NCBI RefSeq assembly: GCF_001642025.1
Contig: NZ_LWHO01000003.1
Coordinates: 287,279 to 351,278 of the forward strand
DNA length: 64,000 nucleotides
Direction: 5' to 3'
DNA from: Cutibacterium namnetense
GTDB taxonomy: Bacteria; Actinomycetota; Actinomycetes; Propionibacteriales; Propionibacteriaceae
Shown one piece after another: positions 43,618-51,296 of this stretch. A program made the translations under genes and the position numbers. The notes under the pieces are model-generated. The model ran no database searches and was not told the DNA's origin. It saw only the letters and a program-made list of their open reading frames with translations. Position 1 is the first letter of the stretch. Each line of letters opens with the position of its first letter.

Positions 43618-44741
43618 GTTCTTTGCTTGTTGCCGATCTCATGCTCCCCGGCCCCGAGACCCTTTCTGATCTGGTGGCAGCGATGGGTACGGCGTTGACG
43701 GGTAGAGGGCCGGCCGGTCTAGGGTTGCCTGACGCGAGGCGGTACGTGGTCCTGCTGGTTGATGGGATGGGCCAAGAGAACCTCGATCAGTCTCGCCATC
43801 TCGCCCCAACCCTGTCGCAGATGGAGAACTGCCACGACTTGACCTGTCAGGTTCCCTCCACGACGGCCACGTCGTTGAGCTGTCTCGGCACCGGCACCGC
43901 TCCCGGGCGCCACGGCGTCGCTGGTTACACTTTCCGCGCACCCTCGGGCCGCGCCATGAACGCCTTGAGTTGGGCCAATGGTGATGATCCCGAGGTCATC
44001 CAGCCTCATCCCACGGCGTTTGAATCACTGGTTGCTGCTGGGGTGACGGTGAGCAGTGTCGGGCCAGCACGCTTCCAGCGGTCAGGGTTGACGCGCGCGG
44101 CCTTGCGTGGGCCGCGATTCATTCCCATTTGCGACGAAGACGATGTCGATGAGCGTGTTTGCAAGACGCTAAGTGCCTCACGCTCGGGTGACGCCTCGCT
44201 GACGTACGTGTACGAGCGTTCACTTGACCACGTCGGGCATGGCGAGGGATGGCAATCGGGAGCATGGAGGTCGCGCCTCATGTGGGTTGACGGGCTCGTT
44301 GGTGCTCTTCTCGACGAGCTCGATCCTGGAACCGCCTTGGTCGTCACTGCTGACCACGGCATGATCGACGTTCCCGGCGGCCACCGCGTCATGGTGGAAG
44401 ACGAGGGCGGACTGCTCGCTGAGGTCGACCTGCTGGCGGGTGAGCCTCGCTTCCGCCACATCTATACCCGTCGTCCCGACGAGGTTGCACAGCGATGGCG
44501 ACGGGTGCTCGGGGACCGAGCTCAGGTTGTGATCGGCGACGATGCTGTTGCGGCTGGCCTGTTCGGACCAGTTGACACCTCCACCCGCTCCCGTTTCGGT
44601 GACGTATTGGCGATCACTCGTGGCGATTGGGCCATCATGAGTCGCGCTTCCCTCAAGGAACTCACCCTCGTGGGGATGCATGGATCGCTCACACCGTGCG
44701 AAATGCGGATCCCGTTGCTGGCCCAGATTTGTGAAGGATGA
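43614..44741 (+). CDS. Alkaline phosphatase superfamily nucleotide pyrophosphatase/phosphodiesterase
   Basis: A 375-residue soluble enzyme of the type I phosphodiesterase/nucleotide pyrophosphatase group. Metal and nucleophile sites are visible: VVLLVDGMGQENL (Asp ligand), QVPSTTATSLSCLG (catalytic Thr), YVYERSLDHVGHGEG (Asp/His ligands) and LVVTADHGMIDVPGGHRV (Asp-His ligands). It likely hydrolyses nucleotide phosphodiester or pyrophosphate bonds, but the substrate is unknown. Both ends overlap neighbours by four bases, so DUF5998, this gene and tdk form one translationally coupled unit. Confidence 0.88.
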   Translation: MSSLLVADLMLPGPETLSDLVAAMGTALTGRGPAGLGLPDARRYVVLLVDGMGQENLDQSRHLAPTLSQMENCHDLTCQVPSTTATSLSCLGTGTAPGRHGVAGYTFRAPSGRAMNALSWANGDDPEVIQPHPTAFESLVAAGVTVSSVGPARFQRSGLTRAALRGPRFIPICDEDDVDERVCKTLSASRSGDASLTYVYERSLDHVGHGEGWQSGAWRSRLMWVDGLVGALLDELDPGTALVVTADHGMIDVPGGHRVMVEDEGGLLAEVDLLAGEPRFRHIYTRRPDEVAQRWRRVLGDRAQVVIGDDAVAAGLFGPVDTSTRSRFGDVLAITRGDWAIMSRASLKELTLVGMHGSLTPCEMRIPLLAQICEG

Positions 44742-45394
44742 GGATGGCTGAGCTCGTTTTCCACACCGGCCCGATGGACTCTGGTAAATCCACCCTCGCA
44801 TTGCAGATGGATCATGCGCAATCCGCTCACGACCGTCAAGGGGTGCGATACGCGATGCACGACCGCTCTGGTGGAGCTCGGATCACCTCGCGGATTGGTC
44901 TGAGCGTCGAAGCTGTCGAGGTCGCTGACGCCCTAGACCTCTACCAGGACGTCGTCTCACGACTTAGTCGCGGAGGACGAATAGATTACCTCATCTGCGA
45001 TGAGGCCCAGTTCTACCGAAGTGAGCAAATTGACCAGCTGGCTCGGGTCGTCGATGACCTTGACATCGACGTCTACTGCTTCGGGATCCTGGCCGATTTT
45101 CGGACGGAGCTTTTTCCCGGATCGAAGCGCCTCGTTGAGTTGGCCGACCGGGTCGTTGAACCTCCGGTTGCGCCGTTGTGCTGGTGCGGCCGTCCTGCCA
45201 CCCATAACGCCCGCATCGTGGATGGACAAATGGTGCGTGAAGGTGACCAGGTCGGCGTCGGAGACGTCGGTGGCGGAACAGAGATCCATTACGAGGTGCT
45301 ATGTCGCCGCCACCACCGTCAAGGGATCACTGGGGAGACCTCCAGAGCGACCTTGTCGGAGCAGACCCTACCTTTTGATGGCAGCGAGTCCTGA
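44738..45394 (+). CDS. tdk: Thymidine kinase
   Basis: Type II (TK1-like) thymidine kinase of 218 residues that salvages thymidine to dTMP. P-loop GPMDSGKSTLALQM lies near the N-terminus, followed by DYLICDEAQFY (Walker B with the catalytic Glu region), YCFGILADFRTELFPGSKRL (lasso precursor) and a zinc knuckle formed by CWCG and a later C-R-R-H. The start overlaps the previous stop by four bases. Together with dut (47986) it indicates active thymidylate economy in this region, though the two are not in one operon. Confidence 0.95.
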   Translation: MRMAELVFHTGPMDSGKSTLALQMDHAQSAHDRQGVRYAMHDRSGGARITSRIGLSVEAVEVADALDLYQDVVSRLSRGGRIDYLICDEAQFYRSEQIDQLARVVDDLDIDVYCFGILADFRTELFPGSKRLVELADRVVEPPVAPLCWCGRPATHNARIVDGQMVREGDQVGVGDVGGGTEIHYEVLCRRHHRQGITGETSRATLSEQTLPFDGSES

Positions 45395-45442
45395 CGGGTG
45401 ACCCAGCTCCGTACGGTTGAAATGTGCCTGTGCGGCGGGATT

Positions 45443-46546
45443 TCAGGCGTGCGGGGTGGGGCCGCCGAACATGATCTCATCCCAAGAGGGGATCGACGCC
45501 CGCTTCGATTTACGTGGTTTGCGCTTCTTGCGGGGCCGTTCACTTTTCTCGACGGGGGCGTCCTGCTGGGGAGTTTCATCGGCAGTGTGAGCTGATGTTT
45601 TGGAGCGAGAAGCCGAGGCCTTCTTCGTCGTTGTGCGTGGCTTCGACGCCGTAGCTCCCTGCGCGGGAGTCTGCGATTGGCCTGTCTGGTGCGTAGAGGC
45701 GTCGTCATGGGGCAGGCTGGCCTTGCTTTCCTCTCCAGCTTGATCTGGTTCGGACGTCTCGACGGCATGCGGATCCTCGGCAGGCTGGGGGTCCTGTGGC
45801 TTGGCTGGCTCAGCATCCTGGTCCACCTCAGGATGAGATGCGGCGTCAACGACGGGGGTTTCGAGGCCTTCGTAGATGTTGACCGAGTCATCCTGAAAAC
45901 CGGCCAGCATGTCGTAGAGCATGTCCATGTCGGCTGGGGATGAGGCGTCGAAGTCGTAGACCCCGTCGTGCTTCGTCATCCCGGCGATAGCCTCAGGGCC
46001 AGGAGTCTGACTTTGACGGTTGCTGACAGCTCGCACGATCGCCAACTCGTCGTTGAGATCGAGGGTTGGCTCCTGGTCAGGATCTGAAGCCCCCTCAGGT
46101 AAGGGCTCAGCAGGCGCCGGAGAGCGATCGTTGACGAGCCATCGCGCGCCCGCATCTTCGGGGGAGGTGTGGCGTCCTTTGAGATCGAACCGGAAGGTCG
46201 CGCAGTGGGGAGCGCCCTCCTCGGAGGCAGGCCATTGCGCCTCAAGGGCCCAAGTACGGTCCTCATGGCGCCAGGATCGCCAGGAGATGTTCTTGTCAGG
46301 GATCGAGTTGGCTTTGACAACTCGGGAGATCACGGTACCTAACGTGCGGTGAGATCCGGGCGCACCAGCGCGGCGTACTGGACACGTCATGGCGACCTCG
46401 ATGATGTGGTCCAACTCAGCAAGGACTGGCACCGCGAATGGTTCTACCTGATCGACGCCGACGCCCGCCTCAGCGGCCACTTCCTCGACAGTGGCGCCGG
46501 AACGGATCCGCGACTGAATCTCGCGGGGGCTCAGAGCGCTGTCCAT
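45443..46546 (-). CDS. sepH: Septation protein SepH
   Basis: A 367-residue actinobacterial cell division protein (formerly DUF3071) that binds FtsZ and promotes its assembly. The N-terminal DUF3071 domain has SPREIQSRIRSGATVEEVAAEAG (helix-turn-helix that contacts FtsZ) and the WRHEDRTWALEAQW segment. A long Pro/Ala/Asp-rich disordered linker follows, then a Lys-rich stretch. The conserved C-terminal IPSWDEIMFGG is present. Its convergent neighbour is tdk, and it is divergent from the DUF4193 gene with 209 bases between. Confidence 0.92.
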   Translation of the reverse strand: MDSALSPREIQSRIRSGATVEEVAAEAGVGVDQVEPFAVPVLAELDHIIEVAMTCPVRRAGAPGSHRTLGTVISRVVKANSIPDKNISWRSWRHEDRTWALEAQWPASEEGAPHCATFRFDLKGRHTSPEDAGARWLVNDRSPAPAEPLPEGASDPDQEPTLDLNDELAIVRAVSNRQSQTPGPEAIAGMTKHDGVYDFDASSPADMDMLYDMLAGFQDDSVNIYEGLETPVVDAASHPEVDQDAEPAKPQDPQPAEDPHAVETSEPDQAGEESKASLPHDDASTHQTGQSQTPAQGATASKPRTTTKKASASRSKTSAHTADETPQQDAPVEKSERPRKKRKPRKSKRASIPSWDEIMFGGPTPHA

Positions 46547-46755
46547 CGTCCACCTTCCCTCCCAACCGGGGCGGCCGGGGTTTGGCTGTGTGAGTCACCA
46601 AATTTACTGCCTTCGAGCGCGATGCTACCGCCCAGATGCCGTTGCGCGCTGTCTAAGGACTTGACAGGTGTGATACACAAGGGGGCGAATGTTGTGCGGT
46701 CGCAGCTCGCAGCAGGCGGGTTGGCGACGTTTCGAGTCCTTACTGGAAGGTGACC

Positions 46756-47052
46756 ATGGCTACCGATTATGACGCTCCGCGTAAGACTGATGAGGAGGTC
46801 AGTGAGGACTCCATCGAGGAGATCAAGAACCAGCGCAACGATAAGAACTCTGGAAAAATTGATGAGGACGAGGTCGAGGCCGCCGAGGCTTTCGAGCTGC
46901 CCGGCGCTGATCTTTCCCATGAGGAGCTGACGGTGCGTGTTCTTCCCCGTCAGTCCGGCGAGTTCACCTGCGCCTCATGCTTCCTCGTCAAGGGACAGTC
47001 CCAGCTAGCCGAGGAGCGCGACGGCCAGTTCTACTGTGTCGACTGCGTTTGA
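46756..47052 (+). CDS. DUF4193 protein
   Basis: A 98-residue acidic actinobacterial protein. The N-terminus is rich in Asp/Glu (TDEEVSEDSIEEIKNQRND), and the C-terminus has two CxxC-type pairs, CASCFLVKGQSQLA and YCVDCV, suggesting a small zinc ribbon. DUF4193 is normally found upstream of dut and DUF3093 genes, as here. Function is unknown. ATG 46756 follows ggaaggtg; an in-frame GTG at 46750 is closer to that site and less likely. Confidence 0.85.
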   Translation: MATDYDAPRKTDEEVSEDSIEEIKNQRNDKNSGKIDEDEVEAAEAFELPGADLSHEELTVRVLPRQSGEFTCASCFLVKGQSQLAEERDGQFYCVDCV

Positions 47053-47067
47053 TCTCCTAGGAGTACG

Positions 47068-47101
47068 AACGGATCCCCGCCCGGTGTGGCGGGGATCCGT
47101 T
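47068..47101. terminator. Bidirectional terminator after the DUF4193 gene
   Basis: A perfect 14-base-pair stem (47068-47081 with 47088-47101) with a 6-base loop lies between the convergent DUF4193 and DUF4235 genes. Confidence 0.87.
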
Positions 47102-47121
47102 GCTATTGTGATGGGAGACGC

Positions 47122-47421
47122 TCAGTCGTCATCGGTGGCATTGAGGTTCTTGCCTGTGATGGGGTTCACCGCGCTGAACTTCATCCAACGTTTGTTGACA
47201 AAGCGGTGCATGAGCAGCTGAGACCCGGCAATGCCTATGCCGCTAGCGAGCGCCCACGAAAGCGCCTTCGCCGTCGAGACCTCGGGATCGTCGGGCTGAG
47301 GGGTCTCCTCGTCGCCAGTGACGTACTTCCACGCACCTTCGACGATTTTCTGGCTGACGATGGTGGTGACCGCGCCTAGGGCGCCGGCGTAAACCTTCCA
47401 CAGGATCTTTTCTGGGGTCAT
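47122..47421 (-). CDS. DUF4235 membrane protein
   Basis: A 99-residue protein with two hydrophobic helices (KVYAGALGAVTTIVSQKIVE and ALSWALASGIGIAGSQLLM) separated by an acidic loop (GDEETPQPDDPE), typical of DUF4235. Function is unknown. The start at 47421 is supported by TATGAT (47433-47428), six bases upstream on this strand. The larger frame extending to 47514 would cross the divergent promoter. Confidence 0.83.
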   Translation of the reverse strand: MTPEKILWKVYAGALGAVTTIVSQKIVEGAWKYVTGDEETPQPDDPEVSTAKALSWALASGIGIAGSQLLMHRFVNKRWMKFSAVNPITGKNLNATDDD

Positions 47422-47465
47422 ATTGTCATCATATGGCGTGATCGCCCGTCGACTAGGCTGTGATG

Positions 47466-47993
47466 GTGAATTTCCCTTCCGGATCAGTGATCTACTCCGA
47501 GAGACTCTGGGCACCGTTGTCGTGGTGGCTCATTGGGGCTGCGGTGGCGATATCACTCATCGTGGCGATTGGAGCATGGACGAGCCTGGGCACCGGGATC
47601 ATCGTTGCCGTCATTGTCGTCGTGGCGGTCGTCGCGGCCTTCATCAAGGCTGGAAGCACGCGGATCGTGGTCACCGAGGATGGATTTGGCGTTGGGCGTT
47701 CCTGGATTGAGTGGCGTTGGGTTGATCGGGTGCGGGGGATGGATGCCAACACGATGAACTCGGTCATGCGGTCCAGCCACCAGGTGGGATCGTTTTTGGT
47801 GACTCGGCCGTGGATTCGATTTGGGCTCGTTTTGAGGCTTGCTGACTCTGCTGATCCTCATCAGGCATGGATCGTGAGTACACGCCACCCTGACGAACTG
47901 GCGGCTATCGTCTCCGAGTACATCGTGCTACCGGGACCCCCGTCCAGGTCCGAGAATCGTTGTGAGAACTCTATGGAGGACAATCATGGCTGA
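47466..47993 (+). CDS. DUF3093 membrane protein
   Basis: A 175-residue protein with two adjacent transmembrane helices (WWLIGAAVAISLIVAIGAW and GIIVAVIVVVAVVAAFI) and a C-terminal PH-like domain (RIVVTEDGFGVGRSWIEWRW, RVRGMDANTMNSV), the layout of DUF3093. Function is unknown. Start choice: TAGGCT at 47454-47459 is followed by GTG 47460, ATG 47463 and GTG 47466. The last lies six bases after the -10 and fits the leaderless pattern. The end overlaps dut by eight bases. Confidence 0.8.
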   Translation: MNFPSGSVIYSERLWAPLSWWLIGAAVAISLIVAIGAWTSLGTGIIVAVIVVVAVVAAFIKAGSTRIVVTEDGFGVGRSWIEWRWVDRVRGMDANTMNSVMRSSHQVGSFLVTRPWIRFGLVLRLADSADPHQAWIVSTRHPDELAAIVSEYIVLPGPPSRSENRCENSMEDNHG

Positions 47994-48444
47994 TGTCGTT
48001 GTGCCCACCGTGGCAGACCCCGACGCGATACCCCGATACGCCATGCCCGGCGATGCCGGTGCCGACCTCACCTGCCGCCACGATGTCGATTTGGCTCCAG
48101 GGGAACGTGCGATGGTTGAGACGGGAGTGCGTATCGCCCTGCCTGACGGCTACGTCGGGTTGGTTAACCCACGGTCGGGGCTGGCTGCGCGTCACGGGCT
48201 ATCGATTGTCAACGCGCCTGGAACGATCGATTCCGGGTATCGCGGGCAGATCAATGTGCTGCTCGTCAATACCGACCTGCGGGAGTCGGTACATCTTGAT
48301 GCTGGTTCCAGGATCGCCCAACTCGTCGTCCTCCCGGTGGTGCGGGCTATCTTTGAGCCGGTCGAGGATCTCGACAGCACTGAGCGCGGGCAGGGAGGCT
48401 ACGGTTCCACCGGCGTTTCTGGTATGCCTCCGGTTGACAGATAG
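47986..48444 (+). CDS. dut: Deoxyuridine 5'-triphosphate nucleotidohydrolase (dUTPase)
   Basis: Trimeric dUTPase of 152 residues, hydrolysing dUTP to dUMP and pyrophosphate. The five family motifs are readable: PGDAGADLTCR, PRSGLAARHGLSIVNAPG, GTIDSGYRGQINVLLVNTD, GSRIAQLVVLPV, and the C-terminal ERGQGGYGSTG that closes the active site. The ATG lies after atggagg and overlaps the end of the DUF3093 gene. DUF3710 and an OB-fold gene follow, a conserved actinobacterial row. Confidence 0.95.
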   Translation: MADVVVPTVADPDAIPRYAMPGDAGADLTCRHDVDLAPGERAMVETGVRIALPDGYVGLVNPRSGLAARHGLSIVNAPGTIDSGYRGQINVLLVNTDLRESVHLDAGSRIAQLVVLPVVRAIFEPVEDLDSTERGQGGYGSTGVSGMPPVDR

Positions 48445-48487
48445 ACTGCATTCGTTGACACCACAGTGTCGGTCGAGGAAGGACACC

Positions 48488-49225
48488 ATGTTCGGTCGCA
48501 AGAAGCGCAACGACGACGTCGAAACGGACGAGGTTATCGACGAGGATCTCCAGACCACTGAGGAGGCTCCTGACGATCTCGACGTCGAGGAGATCCCCGA
48601 AGAGGATGATGAGACCAGCTCGGAAAAGGACGCCTCCGCCTACCGGATCAACCTCGACCGCGAAGATGGGCCTTTCGATATTGACGAGGTTGATCTCGAT
48701 GCTGACGATGTCGAGCGAATTGACTTCGGTTCCCTCATCGTGACCCCATTTGAGAACATGCAGATGCAGATTCAGCTGGATCAGACCACGGGCGCCGTGC
48801 AGAGCCTCCTCGTCGTCCAGGGCAATTCGGCAATTGAGGTTGCTCTCTTTGCTGCCCCTGCTTCCACTCTCATGATCGATGAGGTCCACGAGGAGATGGT
48901 GAATGGCACTGCAGCCCAGGGAGGTGAAGCCAATGTTGGCCCCGGTCCGATGGGTGCTGAGCTGCGGCGTATCGTCCCGATGAAGGGTCCTGACGGCGAG
49001 GACGGCTACCACGTCTCCCGCACCTGGCTGGCACAGGGGCCGCGCTGGTTGCTGCGCGGTGTCCTTATGGGCGAGTCGGCATTGGGCGAGAAGCTCGACG
49101 CCACCGGACAATTGCTGCTCGAGTTCTTCTGTAACCTTGTGGTGCATCGTGATGACAGCCCGCGCGTTCCTGGTGACGTTATCCCGCTGAGTGTGCCTGA
49201 GGGTTTGCGCCCGGAGGAGTCCTGA
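48488..49225 (+). CDS. DUF3710 protein
   Basis: A 245-residue protein with a strongly acidic N-terminus (about 55 residues, many Glu/Asp) and a conserved globular part (INLDREDGPFDIDEVDLDAD, DFGSLIVTPFENMQMQIQLD, HVSRTWLAQGPRWLLRGVLM). Function is unknown. Shine-Dalgarno gaggaagga supports ATG 48488. It is nearly always between dut and an OB-fold gene, so it may serve nucleotide or nucleic acid handling, but this is only context. Confidence 0.88.
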   Translation: MFGRKKRNDDVETDEVIDEDLQTTEEAPDDLDVEEIPEEDDETSSEKDASAYRINLDREDGPFDIDEVDLDADDVERIDFGSLIVTPFENMQMQIQLDQTTGAVQSLLVVQGNSAIEVALFAAPASTLMIDEVHEEMVNGTAAQGGEANVGPGPMGAELRRIVPMKGPDGEDGYHVSRTWLAQGPRWLLRGVLMGESALGEKLDATGQLLLEFFCNLVVHRDDSPRVPGDVIPLSVPEGLRPEES

Positions 49226-49227
49226 TC

Positions 49228-49620
49228 ATGGTTCGAGGCGCCGATGCACATGCTCCCCGCGAGTCGGCGCTTCGTCGAGTGCTGCACCGTGTGACGGCGT
49301 CTGACGAGGACTTAGCTGACGATGATCTGCAGCGTTCCAGCCTTGACGCAGGTGCCTCGACGATTTCCGAGGCTAAGTTGCGTACTCGGGCATCCCTCCA
49401 AGGCCGCATCGAGGTGCTGACCCTGAACCCGCGTGGGACCAATCGGTGGTTGGAAGCTGAGCTCAGGGATGGCACCGGTGCGGTGACTCTTATCTGGATG
49501 GGGCGCAGACGCATTCCAGGGCTGCGGGCGGGTCGACGCATAAGCGTTGAGGGGATGATCACCGAAGCCGACGGACGCCGGGTTATCTACAATCCCAGGT
49601 ACACAGTTCTTCCTGACTGA
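49228..49620 (+). CDS. OB-fold nucleic acid-binding domain protein
   Basis: A 130-residue protein with an OB-fold (tRNA anti-codon/RecG type) from about residue 55: RASLQGRIEVLTLNPRG, AELRDGTGAVTLIWMGRRRI and GRRISVEGMITEADGRRVIY. It follows the DUF3710 gene after two bases. In other actinobacteria a DUF3159 membrane protein and the TrkA pair follow; DUF3159 is not present here. Function is unknown, and nucleic acid binding is predicted by fold only. Confidence 0.85.
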   Translation: MVRGADAHAPRESALRRVLHRVTASDEDLADDDLQRSSLDAGASTISEAKLRTRASLQGRIEVLTLNPRGTNRWLEAELRDGTGAVTLIWMGRRRIPGLRAGRRISVEGMITEADGRRVIYNPRYTVLPD

Positions 49621-49750
49621 GGGATAGCCCCGGTAGGCTTCGCTGTCCGTACATCATCCGTACATCATCTTGTTGTGTGCCAGTGGGCAGCCTATTTTTC
49701 GCGCACTTGGTCATCTAGTGATCCTCACGAGGCGGGAGGATTCAAAGTGG

Positions 49751-50410
49751 TTAGCGTGGAGCCAGCAGGTCGACCAAGTCGGGCTCGTAATCGGGCGAGA
49801 CCATAAAGAGTAACTCGTCACCAGCCTCCAAAGCGGCTTCACGCTCGGGTGCCCGGCCCTGTCCATCGCGGATGATGGCGACGAGAACTGCGTCGCCTGG
49901 CATCGAGATGTCTCGAATACGATCCCCAACTCGGGGTGAATTGTCGGGCAGGGTGAGCTCGACAAGGTTCGCGCGTCCCTTCTGGAAGGTAAACAGGCGC
50001 ACCAATTCACCGACGGTAACGGCCTCCTCAACCAGGGCAGCCATCAGCCGTGGGGTTGAGACGGCAACGTCGACGCCCCAGACCTGATCGAACATCCACT
50101 CGTTACCGGGGTGGTTGACGCGGGCAACTGTCCGTGGCACCCCAAACTCAGTCTTCGCGAGCAAAGAATGCACCAGGTTGACCTTGTCATCGCCCGTGGC
50201 TGAAATAGCGATGTCACAGTTGTCGAGGCGAGCTTCTTCCAAGGTAACCAGCTCACAAGCGTCCGCGCACAGCCATTCAGCCTCCGGTACGGTGTCTGGC
50301 TTCATGGCTTTTGGGTTCTTGTCGATAAGAAGGATCTGGTGTCCATGAGCGGTGAGCTCACGGGCAATAGATCGGCCGACGTTGCCGGCGCCAACGATGA
50401 CGATTCTCAC
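49751..50410 (-). CDS. TrkA/RCK family potassium uptake regulator (CeoC-like)
   Basis: Cytosolic RCK protein of 219 residues. The N-terminal Rossmann fold has the nucleotide motif MRIVIVGAGNVGRSIARELT (GxGxxG) and the acidic LIDKNP. The C-terminal RCK_C domain spans about residues 140-219. Such subunits gate Trk/Ktr-type and related K+ transporters in response to NAD(H) or ATP and, in many species, c-di-AMP. GTG 50410 follows aaggag. It is downstream of the second RCK gene, 40 bases away, as one unit. Confidence 0.9.
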   Translation of the reverse strand: MRIVIVGAGNVGRSIARELTAHGHQILLIDKNPKAMKPDTVPEAEWLCADACELVTLEEARLDNCDIAISATGDDKVNLVHSLLAKTEFGVPRTVARVNHPGNEWMFDQVWGVDVAVSTPRLMAALVEEAVTVGELVRLFTFQKGRANLVELTLPDNSPRVGDRIRDISMPGDAVLVAIIRDGQGRAPEREAALEAGDELLFMVSPDYEPDLVDLLAPR

Positions 50411-50450
50411 GATTCTCCTTGCCCCGGGTGAACGGCGTTGTCCGTGACGA

Positions 50451-51113
50451 TCAACGTTTGACCGGTGGCTTGGCCAGCAGGCCCTCGATTTCGGTGATGC
50501 GCTCCACCTCGACCGCTGCATACACGACGTCGCCATCCTGCAGCAAGGTGGCTCCGTTGGGGACCATGCCCTGACCGAACCTCAAGAGAAATGGCAGCGG
50601 GGTATGGATGCGATCTTGAATAGCAGAGATCTTCATTCCGACCCAGTCGGTATGGGTGTTGACACGGATCAAACGGACCTGGCCGGATGGGTCGCGCCAC
50701 GCTGGCTCGGATCCCTCCGGCATGAGACTGCGTAGCACTTGATCGGCAGCCCACCGCACGGTAGCTACCGTTGGGATTCCTAGACGCTCATAGACTTCAG
50801 CTCGGCCCTGATCGTAGATGCGGGCAACGACGTTATCGATGCCGAATTCCTCGCGAACCACTCTGGCAGACAGGACGTTAGAATTGTCGCCACTGGAAAC
50901 AGCAGCGAATCCGTCAGCTTCTCGAATTCCAGCCTTTTCGAGCACAGAACGGTCAAATCCGACTCCCTTGACCGTCCGCCCCTTAAAGTCAGGTCCCAGG
51001 CGACGAAATGAGTTGTCGTCAATGTCGATGACTGACACGTCGTGCCCGCGCTTCTCCAATAGGATGGCCAAGCTTGATCCAACTCGGCCACATCCCATAA
51101 TGACGATATGCAC
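50451..51113 (-). CDS. TrkA/RCK family potassium uptake regulator (CeoB-like)
   Basis: Second RCK protein of 220 residues: MHIVIMGCGRVGSSLAILLE with GxGxxG, VIDIDDNSFRRL, the GFDRSVLEKAGIREADGFAA segment and an RCK_C domain from about residue 135. Pairs of this kind (CeoB/CeoC) occur in mycobacteria and most actinobacteria. No TrkH/TrkG pore gene is in the window. The divergent gene at 51297 is a KimA-like permease and is the likely partner or co-regulated transporter. A ctaggagagggg Shine-Dalgarno precedes the start. Confidence 0.9.
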   Translation of the reverse strand: MHIVIMGCGRVGSSLAILLEKRGHDVSVIDIDDNSFRRLGPDFKGRTVKGVGFDRSVLEKAGIREADGFAAVSSGDNSNVLSARVVREEFGIDNVVARIYDQGRAEVYERLGIPTVATVRWAADQVLRSLMPEGSEPAWRDPSGQVRLIRVNTHTDWVGMKISAIQDRIHTPLPFLLRFGQGMVPNGATLLQDGDVVYAAVEVERITEIEGLLAKPPVKR

Positions 51114-51296
51114 GTGACCCCTCTCCTAGGTGGCGGTGGCACCCATCCGTGTCGTGGCTGCTTGGTGCCATTGTGCCGCGTTCTGGTCTGGCTGTCTCCT
51201 CCGACGGGGTTAGCTGATCTGACGATGATGAGGTTATTGGACGGGATAGCGCCGGCGACGTGCCGATGATGCTCCACGCAAGTAGAGTGGCCCGCC

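Noticed and set aside
47994-48487. N-terminal extension of the DUF3710 protein through dut
   Set aside because: This frame is the shadow of dut. The DUF3710 start at 48488 has its own Shine-Dalgarno.
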